Shown: piece after piece, positions 37,366 through 46,167 of the stretch
Layout: each line of letters begins with the position of its first letter
Position numbering within the stretch: the first letter of the stretch is position 1
Assembly: GCF_025971955.1 (NCBI RefSeq)
Contig: NZ_JAPDMX010000002.1
Location: 186,001 to 250,000, forward strand
Source: Shewanella subflava
GTDB lineage: Bacteria > Pseudomonadota > Gammaproteobacteria > Enterobacterales > Shewanellaceae
Direction: 5' to 3'
DNA length: 64,000 bases
Translations under genes and position numbers: made by a program
The notes under the pieces: generated by a model
Told to the model about the DNA's origin: nothing
Databases searched by the model: none
Seen by the model: only the letters and a program-made list of their open reading frames with translations

Positions 37366-40152
37366 TTGTCCGATTTTCCAGCAATACATAAAAGCCAGAA
37401 TGATCATCGCTTATATCGTTATATCCGTCTCTCAAATAAACTCCGGGTATTATTGGTTGAAGATGTTCAATCTAATCAAGCTGCTGCCTCTATGGCGGTT
37501 CAAGTCGGGCACTTTGATGACCCAGTTGAGCGACCTGGCATGGCGCACTTTTTAGAACATATGCTGTTTTTAGGGACAGAGAAGTATCCTGATCCTGGTG
37601 AATACCATGCTTTTATTAATCAACATGGTGGTAACAACAATGCCTGGACAGGCACTGAGCAAACTAACTTTTTTTATACTATTAATGCTGAAGTGTTTGA
37701 AGAGTCCCTCGATAGATTTAGCCAATTTTTTATCGCGCCAAAATTTGATATCGAATTAGTCGATAGAGAACGCCATGCGATTGAATCAGAATTCAGTCTT
37801 AAGTTAAAAGACGATATTCGTCGCGTTTATCAAGTGCAAAAAGAAACCACCAATCAGGCACACCCCTTTTCAAAGTTTTCGGTAGGCAATTTAACCACAC
37901 TCGATGGCCCAGAATCCGCTTTACGCGAAGAGTTACTGACATTCTACCAACAACAATATTGTGCAAATATCATGACATTGTGCTTGGTTGCCCCCGCTTC
38001 TTTAGACCAATTAGAAGCTTGGGCAAAAACCTATTTTGAAGCGATAGTTAATCGAGGAGTAAGTAAACACTACCCTGAAGCACTGCTGGTTACCGATGCC
38101 GAACGCCTGAAACAAATTGCCATTGTGCCTCTAAAACAACAAAAACGAATTAGTGTTAACTTTGCCCTTCCCGGTATTGACCAATTTTATAAACGCAAAC
38201 CGTTAACCTTCATCAGTCATTTACTGGGCAATGAAAGCCCAGGCAGCCTATTGTCTTATTTAAAAGAACAAGGCCTAGCAAATAATTTATCGGCTGGCGG
38301 GGGCATTAATGGGTTTAACTTTAAAGATTACTCTGTCAGCGTGCAATTAACCGACAAAGGTTATAAAGCTATTGATGATGTGGTGAAGTGTATTTTTGAA
38401 TATATTCAATTAATCAAACTCACCGGATTAGAGGATTGGCGTTATCAAGAACGCGCTAACCTATTAAATACTGCATTTCGATTTCAAGAGCAAATTAAAG
38501 CATTAGATCTTGCCAGCCATCTCAGTATTAATATGCATCATTATGCCGCAGAAGATGTGGTATACGGTGACTACCGCATGGATAATTTAGATGAAGTTGA
38601 GGCGCTTTCATTACTCAATTTAATGCACCCGCGCAACATGCGTTTGCAAATCGTCGCACAAGATCAAGATACCGATAAACAAGCAGCTTGGTATCATACC
38701 CCCTATAAAGTAACGGATATTGCCCCCTCAAGATTAGATTATTGGCAACAACCAGATATCAGATCTGAATTACTTCTGCCCCAAGCCAACCCTTTTATCG
38801 TGCCTAACCCGCAATCGAGACCAGAATTGAGCCAAACACCGGTTCCAGTAATTGTTGCTGAGGGTGAAGGGTATCGACTTTGGCATAGAAAGGATGATGA
38901 ATTCAATGTGCCCAAAGGACATTTGTACTTATCACTTGATTCACAAAAAGCCAGTATGTCACCTCGCCATGCGACGCTTACACGACTTTATGTTGAGTTG
39001 TTACTCGATTATTTAACCGAATCAACCTATCAAGCTGAAGTCGCTGGGCTGAACTACAATATTTATCCACATCAGGGCGGAATTACCTTACATCTCACCG
39101 GCTTTACTGGTAATCAAGAAAGCTTATTATCGTTAATCATTAACAAAGCACGTGAGCGTAATTTTACTCAGGACAGATTTGACATGATCCGTAAACAAAT
39201 TTTACGGAGTTGGCACAATGTCGCTCAGGCAAAGCCTATTTCACAATTGTTTACCAGTTTGACCGTTACCTTACAGAAACGCAGTTTTGAGCCAGCAAGA
39301 ATGGCAGAAGAACTCGAAACGATTACCTTAGATGAATTACATCAACACGTAAGCGACTTTTTTGAAAAGGTCTACTTGGAAGGCTTGGTTTATGGTGATT
39401 GGTTAGTCTCTGAAGCACAGGCTTTAGGGAAACGATTAGAGCATTTACTTTCTTTGGTATCAAAACCCAGCAATGAATCATCAAGAGAGCTTGTTAATTT
39501 ACAAGGTGTTGGTACCTTGCTACGGGAAAAAACCATTCAACATCAAGACAGTGCTATCATTGTTTATTATCAATCGTCTAAGGCGACTACTGAAAAGATG
39601 GCGCTATTTAGTCTGTTGAACCACACCATGTCATCAACGTTTTTCCATGAATTACGCACAAAGCAACAACTTGGTTATATGGTTGGCACAGGATATTTAC
39701 CCCTTAATCGACATCCTGGAATGATTTTTTATATTCAATCCCCAACGACAGGACCAAGAGTTTTACTGGAAGCCATTGACGAGTTTATTGCAGATTTTAG
39801 TTATGCCGTTATGCAAATAACCAATGAACAGTGGGAAAGTACCAAACAGGGCCTCATTAGCCAAATAATGGAACATGACGCTAACCTCAAAACCCGAGGA
39901 CAACGTTATTGGGTAAGTTTAGGCAATAGAGACTATCAATTTGACCAACGTGAAAGTGTCGCCGCTAAAGTTGAAACACTCACCAGAGCGGATTTAATTA
40001 AATTTATGATGCAACGTATGCGCAGCAAGCATTGCGATCGTTTAGTTTTGTTCAGTTGTGGAGAACAACACTCAAAACAGCAACTTATGTCTAACAACAT
40101 GATTTCAGACTTGAGGGCATTCAAACAAGCTGCAGAAAAGTTTCAATTTTAG
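37366..40152 (+). CDS. Pitrilysin/insulinase-type M16 metalloprotease
   Basis: 928 residues, close to E. coli PtrA. The inverted zinc motif HFLEH (His61, Glu64, His65) lies in GMAHFLEHMLFLGTEKYPDP, and the downstream Glu in ESEFSLK. It starts with TTG, preceded by TGGAG at a good distance. No signal peptide is seen, unlike enteric PtrA, so it may act in the cytoplasm. Confidence 0.93.
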   Translation: MSDFPAIHKSQNDHRLYRYIRLSNKLRVLLVEDVQSNQAAASMAVQVGHFDDPVERPGMAHFLEHMLFLGTEKYPDPGEYHAFINQHGGNNNAWTGTEQTNFFYTINAEVFEESLDRFSQFFIAPKFDIELVDRERHAIESEFSLKLKDDIRRVYQVQKETTNQAHPFSKFSVGNLTTLDGPESALREELLTFYQQQYCANIMTLCLVAPASLDQLEAWAKTYFEAIVNRGVSKHYPEALLVTDAERLKQIAIVPLKQQKRISVNFALPGIDQFYKRKPLTFISHLLGNESPGSLLSYLKEQGLANNLSAGGGINGFNFKDYSVSVQLTDKGYKAIDDVVKCIFEYIQLIKLTGLEDWRYQERANLLNTAFRFQEQIKALDLASHLSINMHHYAAEDVVYGDYRMDNLDEVEALSLLNLMHPRNMRLQIVAQDQDTDKQAAWYHTPYKVTDIAPSRLDYWQQPDIRSELLLPQANPFIVPNPQSRPELSQTPVPVIVAEGEGYRLWHRKDDEFNVPKGHLYLSLDSQKASMSPRHATLTRLYVELLLDYLTESTYQAEVAGLNYNIYPHQGGITLHLTGFTGNQESLLSLIINKARERNFTQDRFDMIRKQILRSWHNVAQAKPISQLFTSLTVTLQKRSFEPARMAEELETITLDELHQHVSDFFEKVYLEGLVYGDWLVSEAQALGKRLEHLLSLVSKPSNESSRELVNLQGVGTLLREKTIQHQDSAIIVYYQSSKATTEKMALFSLLNHTMSSTFFHELRTKQQLGYMVGTGYLPLNRHPGMIFYIQSPTTGPRVLLEAIDEFIADFSYAVMQITNEQWESTKQGLISQIMEHDANLKTRGQRYWVSLGNRDYQFDQRESVAAKVETLTRADLIKFMMQRMRSKHCDRLVLFSCGEQHSKQQLMSNNMISDLRAFKQAAEKFQF

Positions 40153-40435
40153 CGTTGTGGGCCTGTTCTTGAAAATTAAAATGCACATTTACAAGAACAA
40201 CCACATCAACACAAACCGCTAAATTTCAGTTTTATTACAGTGTAAATCGCTAAACAAGCATCAGTTTCGTTAATAAAATTTCATCCAAGATGAATACCAA
40301 GCACTTGAACACGGTACATAAAAACAACATACAACCCACTTTGGTTAACAGAATTTTGACAAACACCCTAGATTCTGAAAAAGTAGGCAACTAACTGCTT
40401 TTACTTGGCATCCGCGAGAACAAGAAAAATAAATT

Positions 40436-43400
40436 ATGCCTAAAATTTTATCTTTTTTACTGCTGATTATTACTATTTTCCAAGCATCCTACACTCATGC
40501 CATGTCTTTTTCTGACTTCAATGAAGAACAGCTAGATATTATCCTCAATTATGAATCCTATACAGTTGCCAACGGATTATCTCAAAACACAGTTACCAGC
40601 ATTGTTGAAGACAGTGAAGGATATGTTTGGATAGGTACTGTTAATGGGATTAATCGGTTTGACGGCGTATCATTCAAACAGTATTTTTTCAATGATGAAA
40701 AAAATGGACTACCAAGCTCGTTTATCAGAAATTTATTAATTGATGACAGTGGCCAATTAATAGTAGGCACCGATAGAGGTTTAGTTTTTTACAATAAAGA
40801 TAAAGATATATTTTATCAATCTAACAATATACATAACATATGGAAAGATGCTATTTGGTCAACATACTATAAAGATGGATACTATTACATAGGCACAGAC
40901 AACAACCTATACATTTTCAATAGCTTACTAACCAAACCAGTAAAGCACTATTATGATGAGAAAATTAAAGAAATAAAAAAGATACGAGTTAAAAATGATA
41001 CCATAATCATAAGAAACTATGACAATGAAATTATTCAAATAAATAAACAAAAAATAACACTAAAACAAACTAAAGTTTTTGATTTCGAAATATTAAATAA
41101 TAAAATAATCTCATCAAAACATGACGGCATCTACATTAATGGAGAGTTTAAAGATACACTTCCTAAAGAAATAAACACCATGTTAATTAACAACAAAGAA
41201 AATTCAATACAAGCTTTTTCCAAAGATTCTATATTCAGAATAATTAACTTAGATGATGAATTTACAACTGAAAAAATTGGCTCATTCGAAATTACACAGT
41301 CACCTAATGGACAATTTACAACGAACATAGGTGATGGCAAGATATTCATATCAAATCTTCTTGATGGATTTAAGATAATAAGCACCCAAAACAATCTAGC
41401 GAAAAAACTCAAATTAGACATAAAAAAAGTATGGTCAATTACGAACGATGAAAAAAAAATATATATAGCAAACGGTTCTGGAGAGGTAAGTGTTTTAAAT
41501 AAAGATCTAAAAATAATAGCAAAAATAAAAACACCAACAATACAAGGTCATAAAACTATTTCTGTCATAAAAAACAACTTGTACATTGGCTCTTCAAGTG
41601 GACTGTATATTTATGACCTTGTAACCAATATTACAAATAAAGTATCCAACGAAAACCTGATTAAAATATCCACAAATCATTCCAATGGAATATCAGCATC
41701 TTCGATAGATGGGAAAATATTAAAATTCAACTTTGATGGGTCATTAGAAAGTGTTTTTGATACTCAAACAAACCATCCAATTTATGATTTTATTGAGGAT
41801 TCAGAAAGACTTTTAATTGCATCACAAAAAGGATTGCTCAGTTACAACAAAACCACTAAAAAAACAAACATTATTTTTGATTCAGATTTTGTTTTCAGCA
41901 TTTTAATTAATAAAGATAACATTTTTCTGGGTACAAGAAGTGGGATTTACGCACTAAATAAGAGTTCAAATAGAATAACCGAGGTATTGAGAACAAATAA
42001 AACAATTTACTCTGTTAATTTTTTAGATGACATTATTATTGCCCCATCAAACACCGAAATAAATTTTCTAGATACTAGTACAGAAAAAACGTATACTATT
42101 AATGAACACAATGGCACCCAAGAAGACTACAGTACCCAATCAATGGTAACATATGGTTCTTCAGTACTAATTGGTGGATTAGATGGCTTAACTGTATTAT
42201 CACCGAAAGATTTAATTAATAAGCTAAATAACGATACTGGCATAAAAGTTGATATTTCAGAGATTTCTATTTTTAACGAAAAAATAAATGTTGGCGAATA
42301 TATATTAGACAAGCCACTTAAATACAAAAAAGGTATAAAACTTAAAAATTCTGACTATCCATTTTCACTATCTTTTAATGTTACAGGATTTAACTCAGAG
42401 AGATTCAATTTTTATTATTATTTAAAAGGTATCGACACAGATTGGCTTCCTAGCAAAGGAAACAATAGTGCTACATATACTAGCCTACCGCATGGTGAAT
42501 ATACTTTCCAAGTTTTTGTTATTGATAAATTAACCGGTAAAAAGTCAGAACCTACTTCCCTTTCTGTAATAATTACTCCCCCATGGTGGCTTTCAATAAA
42601 AGCTAAAATAATTTATAGCTTCATCTCACTTATAATAATATTGTTAATAACCAAGGCCATGTTGCGCCGTAGAGAAATTCAGCAACACATTGCTCTCAGT
42701 GAGGAACGTCTTAAACTATCCCTTTGGGGCAGCGGCGATGAAATGTGGGACTGGGATATTGAAACAGGTGAAATCTTTCGCTCAAACATTTGGGGAACGT
42801 TAGACTTTCCGCAAGATGGACGCAGATCAGGTAAAATCGGTGAAGAGAGTAATATCCACCCCATAGATCAACCCAGAGTTCAAAAAGCACTCAATGATCA
42901 TTTCAGCAATATCACAGATCACTTTGAAATAGCCTACCGTGTAAAAGGCAGAAATAATCAATGGATGTGGATCCTAGACAGGGCCAAAATTGTAGAGCGC
43001 GATCAGAAAGATTACCCCGTGCGTATGACTGGCACAATAAAAGATATTAACAACATCAAACAAGTCGAAGAGCAACTTAAACTCTTTGCTCGCGCGATTG
43101 AAAATATCTCTGAAGGCATGTTCATTTTAAATCAAGAATATGTTTTTGTAGAAGTTAATGAGGCCTGCTGTGAAATTGCATCCTGCAGTCGCGATAACTT
43201 TATGCAACAAAAGCTAGCATTTACCCGTTATCCTGAATCATATTCCGAGCAAATTAGAACGGCTTTACGTCAGCAAGGACGCTGGAGCGGTGAAATTGAA
43301 GCAAAAAAAGGCGATAACAATTTCTTTTTAATGGAATTAACGATTGATGCTATTTACAACGAGCAAGGCGAAACAAGCCACTATGTGGGCGTGTTTTCTG

Positions 43401-44758
43401 ATATAACCAGACGTAAGCAACATGAAGAAGAGTTACGTAAATTAACCAATAATGACTTATTGACAGGTTTACCCAACCGTTCGAGCTTGCAAGTTACCTT
43501 AAGTAATTTGGTCAAAAAAGATATCCATCACACTTTGATGGTATTAGATCTTGACAACTTTAAGCGCATTAATGACTCCCTTGGTCATCAAGTCGGTGAT
43601 GAGTTATTGATATCGGTTGCAGAACGCATTAAAAAGACAATTCCAAATCATGCCAGTTTATATCGCTTAGGCGGTGATGAATTCGCACTGCTTATTGATC
43701 AAAATCCAGATATTGGCTCAAGTGCCATGATTGCATCAAATATAATCCAATCTCTTAAACCAGCATTTGAGCTTAATGATGAAAATTTGGTATTAGGGAT
43801 CAGTATTGGCGTAGTACTTTATCCAGAAGATGAACAAAACGAACAAGCCTTATTGCGAAAAGCCGACATTGCGATGTATCACGCCAAATCGGCTGGCGGT
43901 AATCGTTATCAATTCTATTCTGAATCCCTGAATCAAAATGCATTACGACAACTTGAAGTCGAAAATTTAATTCGAGAAGCCCTAAAAGAAGATTATTTTG
44001 AGGTGTATTACCAACCTAAAGTCGATCTCAAAAATGACTGCTTAGCAGGGATGGAAGCATTAGTGAGATTAAATCATCCAAAACATGGGATCATTCCGCC
44101 AAATGATTTTATCCCACTTGCTGAAGAAAATGGCTTAATTGTCGAAATTGGTGACGTTGTACTGCGTAAAGCCTGTTTTGCAGCAAATAAGTGGTTAGAG
44201 CAAGGTTTGTTTAATGGAAGAGTGGCCGTCAATTTATCGTCACGTCAATTTGCACTGACTGATTTACAACAAAGAATAGAGTCAATTTTACGGCTCACTA
44301 AGTTACCAGCCAAACATTTAGAGTTAGAGATTACTGAGGGCACTGTTATTAAAAACCCTGAAAAGGCCATCAAAGTTATGCAACAGCTAGCCAAAATGGG
44401 CGTTAGTCTTGCTCTAGATGACTTTGGTACGGGTTATTCATCATTATCTTATCTTAAACGCTTCCCAATCAATTGCTTAAAAATTGACAAATCATTTGTT
44501 GATGATATTGATAAATCTGATCGTGATTTAAAAATGGTCGATTCCATTATCACAATTGCACACAATATGGGATTAACTGTTGTGGGTGAAGGTGTAGAAG
44601 AAAACGCTCAGCTTAATATTTTAAAAGCATTGAATTGTGAGGAAATTCAGGGGTATATATTCAGCAAGCCAGTACCTGAAGATGATTTCGAACAACTTTT
44701 AGCGACAGATACAGATAAGAGAAGCAAACTAAAGACACATAAATCAAACAAAAACTAA
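40436..44758 (+). CDS. Reg_prop/Y_Y_Y periplasmic sensor with PAS-GGDEF-EAL output
   Basis: 1440 residues. A signal peptide (1-22, ending THA) leads into two-component-regulator propeller repeats (about 40-610; e.g. EDSEGYVWIGTVNGINRFDG). A Y_Y_Y domain (about 640-710, HGEYTFQVFVIDK) and one membrane helix (about 720-742) follow. The cytoplasmic part has two PAS domains, an intact GGDEF (YRLGGDEFALLI) and an intact EAL (GMEALVRLNHP). It therefore senses something outside and adjusts c-di-GMP. The sensor half is very AT-rich and the output half is not, which suggests a domain fusion. It lies just upstream of the repeat-protein operon. Confidence 0.93.
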   Translation: MPKILSFLLLIITIFQASYTHAMSFSDFNEEQLDIILNYESYTVANGLSQNTVTSIVEDSEGYVWIGTVNGINRFDGVSFKQYFFNDEKNGLPSSFIRNLLIDDSGQLIVGTDRGLVFYNKDKDIFYQSNNIHNIWKDAIWSTYYKDGYYYIGTDNNLYIFNSLLTKPVKHYYDEKIKEIKKIRVKNDTIIIRNYDNEIIQINKQKITLKQTKVFDFEILNNKIISSKHDGIYINGEFKDTLPKEINTMLINNKENSIQAFSKDSIFRIINLDDEFTTEKIGSFEITQSPNGQFTTNIGDGKIFISNLLDGFKIISTQNNLAKKLKLDIKKVWSITNDEKKIYIANGSGEVSVLNKDLKIIAKIKTPTIQGHKTISVIKNNLYIGSSSGLYIYDLVTNITNKVSNENLIKISTNHSNGISASSIDGKILKFNFDGSLESVFDTQTNHPIYDFIEDSERLLIASQKGLLSYNKTTKKTNIIFDSDFVFSILINKDNIFLGTRSGIYALNKSSNRITEVLRTNKTIYSVNFLDDIIIAPSNTEINFLDTSTEKTYTINEHNGTQEDYSTQSMVTYGSSVLIGGLDGLTVLSPKDLINKLNNDTGIKVDISEISIFNEKINVGEYILDKPLKYKKGIKLKNSDYPFSLSFNVTGFNSERFNFYYYLKGIDTDWLPSKGNNSATYTSLPHGEYTFQVFVIDKLTGKKSEPTSLSVIITPPWWLSIKAKIIYSFISLIIILLITKAMLRRREIQQHIALSEERLKLSLWGSGDEMWDWDIETGEIFRSNIWGTLDFPQDGRRSGKIGEESNIHPIDQPRVQKALNDHFSNITDHFEIAYRVKGRNNQWMWILDRAKIVERDQKDYPVRMTGTIKDINNIKQVEEQLKLFARAIENISEGMFILNQEYVFVEVNEACCEIASCSRDNFMQQKLAFTRYPESYSEQIRTALRQQGRWSGEIEAKKGDNNFFLMELTIDAIYNEQGETSHYVGVFSDITRRKQHEEELRKLTNNDLLTGLPNRSSLQVTLSNLVKKDIHHTLMVLDLDNFKRINDSLGHQVGDELLISVAERIKKTIPNHASLYRLGGDEFALLIDQNPDIGSSAMIASNIIQSLKPAFELNDENLVLGISIGVVLYPEDEQNEQALLRKADIAMYHAKSAGGNRYQFYSESLNQNALRQLEVENLIREALKEDYFEVYYQPKVDLKNDCLAGMEALVRLNHPKHGIIPPNDFIPLAEENGLIVEIGDVVLRKACFAANKWLEQGLFNGRVAVNLSSRQFALTDLQQRIESILRLTKLPAKHLELEITEGTVIKNPEKAIKVMQQLAKMGVSLALDDFGTGYSSLSYLKRFPINCLKIDKSFVDDIDKSDRDLKMVDSIITIAHNMGLTVVGEGVEENAQLNILKALNCEEIQGYIFSKPVPEDDFEQLLATDTDKRSKLKTHKSNKN

Positions 44759-44772
44759 ACCATTTATCAACA

Positions 44773-44789
44773 TTGGCACAGGAAATGCT
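44773..44789 (+). promoter_or_regulatory. Sigma-54-like promoter of the repeat-protein operon
   Basis: TTGGCACAGGAAATGCT has TTGGCAC at -24 and GC at -12, with exactly 10 bp between the invariant GG and GC. It lies 64 bp before the ATG of the repeat protein and 15 bp after the preceding stop. The enhancer site and its activator are not identified. Confidence 0.55.
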
Positions 44790-44852
44790 TATTGATTGTT
44801 AGTTGTCAAAAATAACAATTTAATAATAACCCTGAGCCAAGAGAGATAAAAA

Positions 44853-45341
44853 ATGATTAAAGGAATAATTGCACTTTCGATACTGTCTGCGTTTTCATCT
44901 GTAGTTTTTGCTGACGACATTGATACTCAAATTGAAACACAAACTGCTGGCATCCCTGCTGTTAAAGTCCTAGAAACACAAACTGCTGGCATCCCTGCCG
45001 TTAAAGTCCTAGAAACACAAACTGCTGGCATCCCTGCCGTTAAGGTACTAGAAACACAAACTGCTGGCATCCCTGCCGTTAAAGTCCTAGAAACACAAAC
45101 TGCTGGTATCCCTGCCGTTAAAGTCCTAGAAACACAAACTGCTGGCATCCCTGCCGTTAAAGTCCTAGAAACACAAACTGCTGGCATCCCTGCCGTTAAG
45201 GTACTAGAAACACAAACTGCTGGCATCCCTGCCGTTAAAGTCCTAGAAACACAAACTGCTGGTATCCCTGCCGTTAAAGTACTAGAAACACAAACTGCTG
45301 GCATCCCTGCCGTTAAAGTCCTAAACACGCAAGTAGCTTAA
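44853..45341 (+). CDS. Secreted protein of ten identical 13-residue repeats
   Basis: 162 residues. A signal peptide (MIKGIIALSILSAFSSVVFA, cleavage after VFA) is followed by DDIDTQI, then ten perfect copies of ETQTAGIPAVKVL and a terminal NTQVA. DTQ at the start and NTQ at the end look like capping partial repeats. There is no Cys or dibasic site, and charge cancels within each repeat. The ribosome-binding site AGAGAG lies 7 nt before the ATG. I do not recognise a family. A constant TQT per 13-residue unit would suit a thin beta-solenoid (as in TxT ice-binding proteins); an amyloid/adhesive polymer or a multi-copy secreted peptide precursor are alternatives. Coupled to the small ORF that follows. 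Confidence 0.85.
   Translation: MIKGIIALSILSAFSSVVFADDIDTQIETQTAGIPAVKVLETQTAGIPAVKVLETQTAGIPAVKVLETQTAGIPAVKVLETQTAGIPAVKVLETQTAGIPAVKVLETQTAGIPAVKVLETQTAGIPAVKVLETQTAGIPAVKVLETQTAGIPAVKVLNTQVA
44934..45323 (+). repeat. Ten tandem 39-bp repeats within the secreted protein
   Basis: Units are 39 bp with no spacers. The few base differences (GCT/GCC in unit 1; AAGGTA for AAAGTC in units 3 and 7; GGT for GGC in units 5 and 9; GTA in unit 9) are all synonymous. The order A-B-A-C occurs twice (units 2-5 and 6-9), showing a past 156-bp block duplication. Copy number is likely to vary between strains. Confidence 0.97.
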
Positions 45342-45352
45342 GGAGTTAGACT

Positions 45353-45469
45353 ATGTTTACTTCATTAAAAATTGCATTGGGTTTAGCCAAACCAGCACGT
45401 AAAAAAGTCAAATTACCTGCGGGATTAGAGCATTTAGAAGTGATTCAAGCTAAAGCTTGGTGGAAGTAA
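45353..45469 (+). CDS. 38-residue basic peptide downstream of the repeat protein
   Basis: Starts MFTSLKIALGLAKPARKKVK and ends IQAKAWWK. AGGAG at 45341-45345 gives an excellent ribosome-binding site 7 nt before the ATG and overlaps the repeat-protein stop. The N-terminal part is amphipathic and basic (about +6 net), with a Trp-Trp-Lys end. It has no clear signal peptide. A terminator follows 15 bp later, so the two genes form a closed operon. Function unknown: regulator, membrane-active peptide or assembly helper are all possible. Confidence 0.7.
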   Translation: MFTSLKIALGLAKPARKKVKLPAGLEHLEVIQAKAWWK

Positions 45470-45484
45470 TAACACCAATCAAAC

Positions 45485-45511
45485 AAAAAAGGAGCTAATT
45501 GCTCCTTTTTG
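45485..45511 (+). terminator. Terminator of the repeat-protein operon
   Basis: AAAAAAGGAGC pairs with GCTCCTTTTTG around TAATT. It lies 15 bp after the small ORF stop. Confidence 0.85.
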
Positions 45512-45640
45512 TTTATGTAAATCAATGACTTTTAAACCACTAACTAGTACTGATCAATATCTGACTAATCACGTTTATAAAAAAGCGCCTTGATATATTG
45601 CTTTTAAAAATCTTAGTCACTTTTTTGGCTTCAAGACAGC

Positions 45641-45856
45641 TCACATACTTAATCTATGTGAATCAACACCCTCTACTTTACGATGGGCTAGATGTTTATG
45701 TGTGGTAAATAGCGGATAAGCTATAGGCCCTAAAACCGCACCAATAAAAGCCCAACGTTTAACGGCTAGTCCAGCATAATAAGCTGAGAAACCTAAAAAC
45801 AACCCACTCACCAACAGCACTAATGGTAATAATAACCACTCTAATTGAAATATCAC
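45641..45856 (-). CDS. Small two-helix membrane protein
   Basis: 71 residues with two predicted helices (about 5-27 and 35-52) and a basic C-terminus (HKHLAHRKVEG). Family not recognised. It stands alone, convergent with the repeat-protein operon. Confidence 0.6.
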   Translation of the reverse strand: MIFQLEWLLLPLVLLVSGLFLGFSAYYAGLAVKRWAFIGAVLGPIAYPLFTTHKHLAHRKVEGVDSHRLSM

Positions 45857-46167
45857 TGAAACCTCTTTTTACACTCAGCTAACTACATTCCATGATGACA
45901 ATTACTGAACATGCCATGGGGCAATCCATTTCAGCGCTAAAAATAATGACAATTGAACCACAATACATTATGAAACAAGCTATTGAGCCAATCATTTTGC
46001 ACAGTTGAACAGCCACTTAATACTAAACAGCTAAAAACAGCCCACATTATACCCTAAAGACAATGCTTTTTGGTTAAAAATAAGGCAAAAGTATTCCGAT
46101 GAGGCAATAAAAAACGGCAAGTTATTGCCGTTTTTTTAATCTATTCAGGTTAACTCAACCCAATTAA
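45857..46167. other. Intergenic region
   Basis: No gene seen. It contains the fadJ terminator at 46109-46137. Confidence 0.6.
46109..46137 (-). terminator. Terminator of fadIJ
   Basis: AAAAAACGGCAA pairs with TTGCCGTTTTTTT around GTTA, 31 bp beyond the fadJ stop. Confidence 0.85.

Noticed and set aside
44934-45323. CRISPR array
   Set aside because: The 39-bp units are contiguous with no spacers, and they lie inside a frame with a signal peptide.
44927-45328. 133-codon frame antisense to the repeat array
   Set aside because: It is the mirror of the 39-bp repeats, which keep all reading frames open; no ribosome-binding site or signal features support it.
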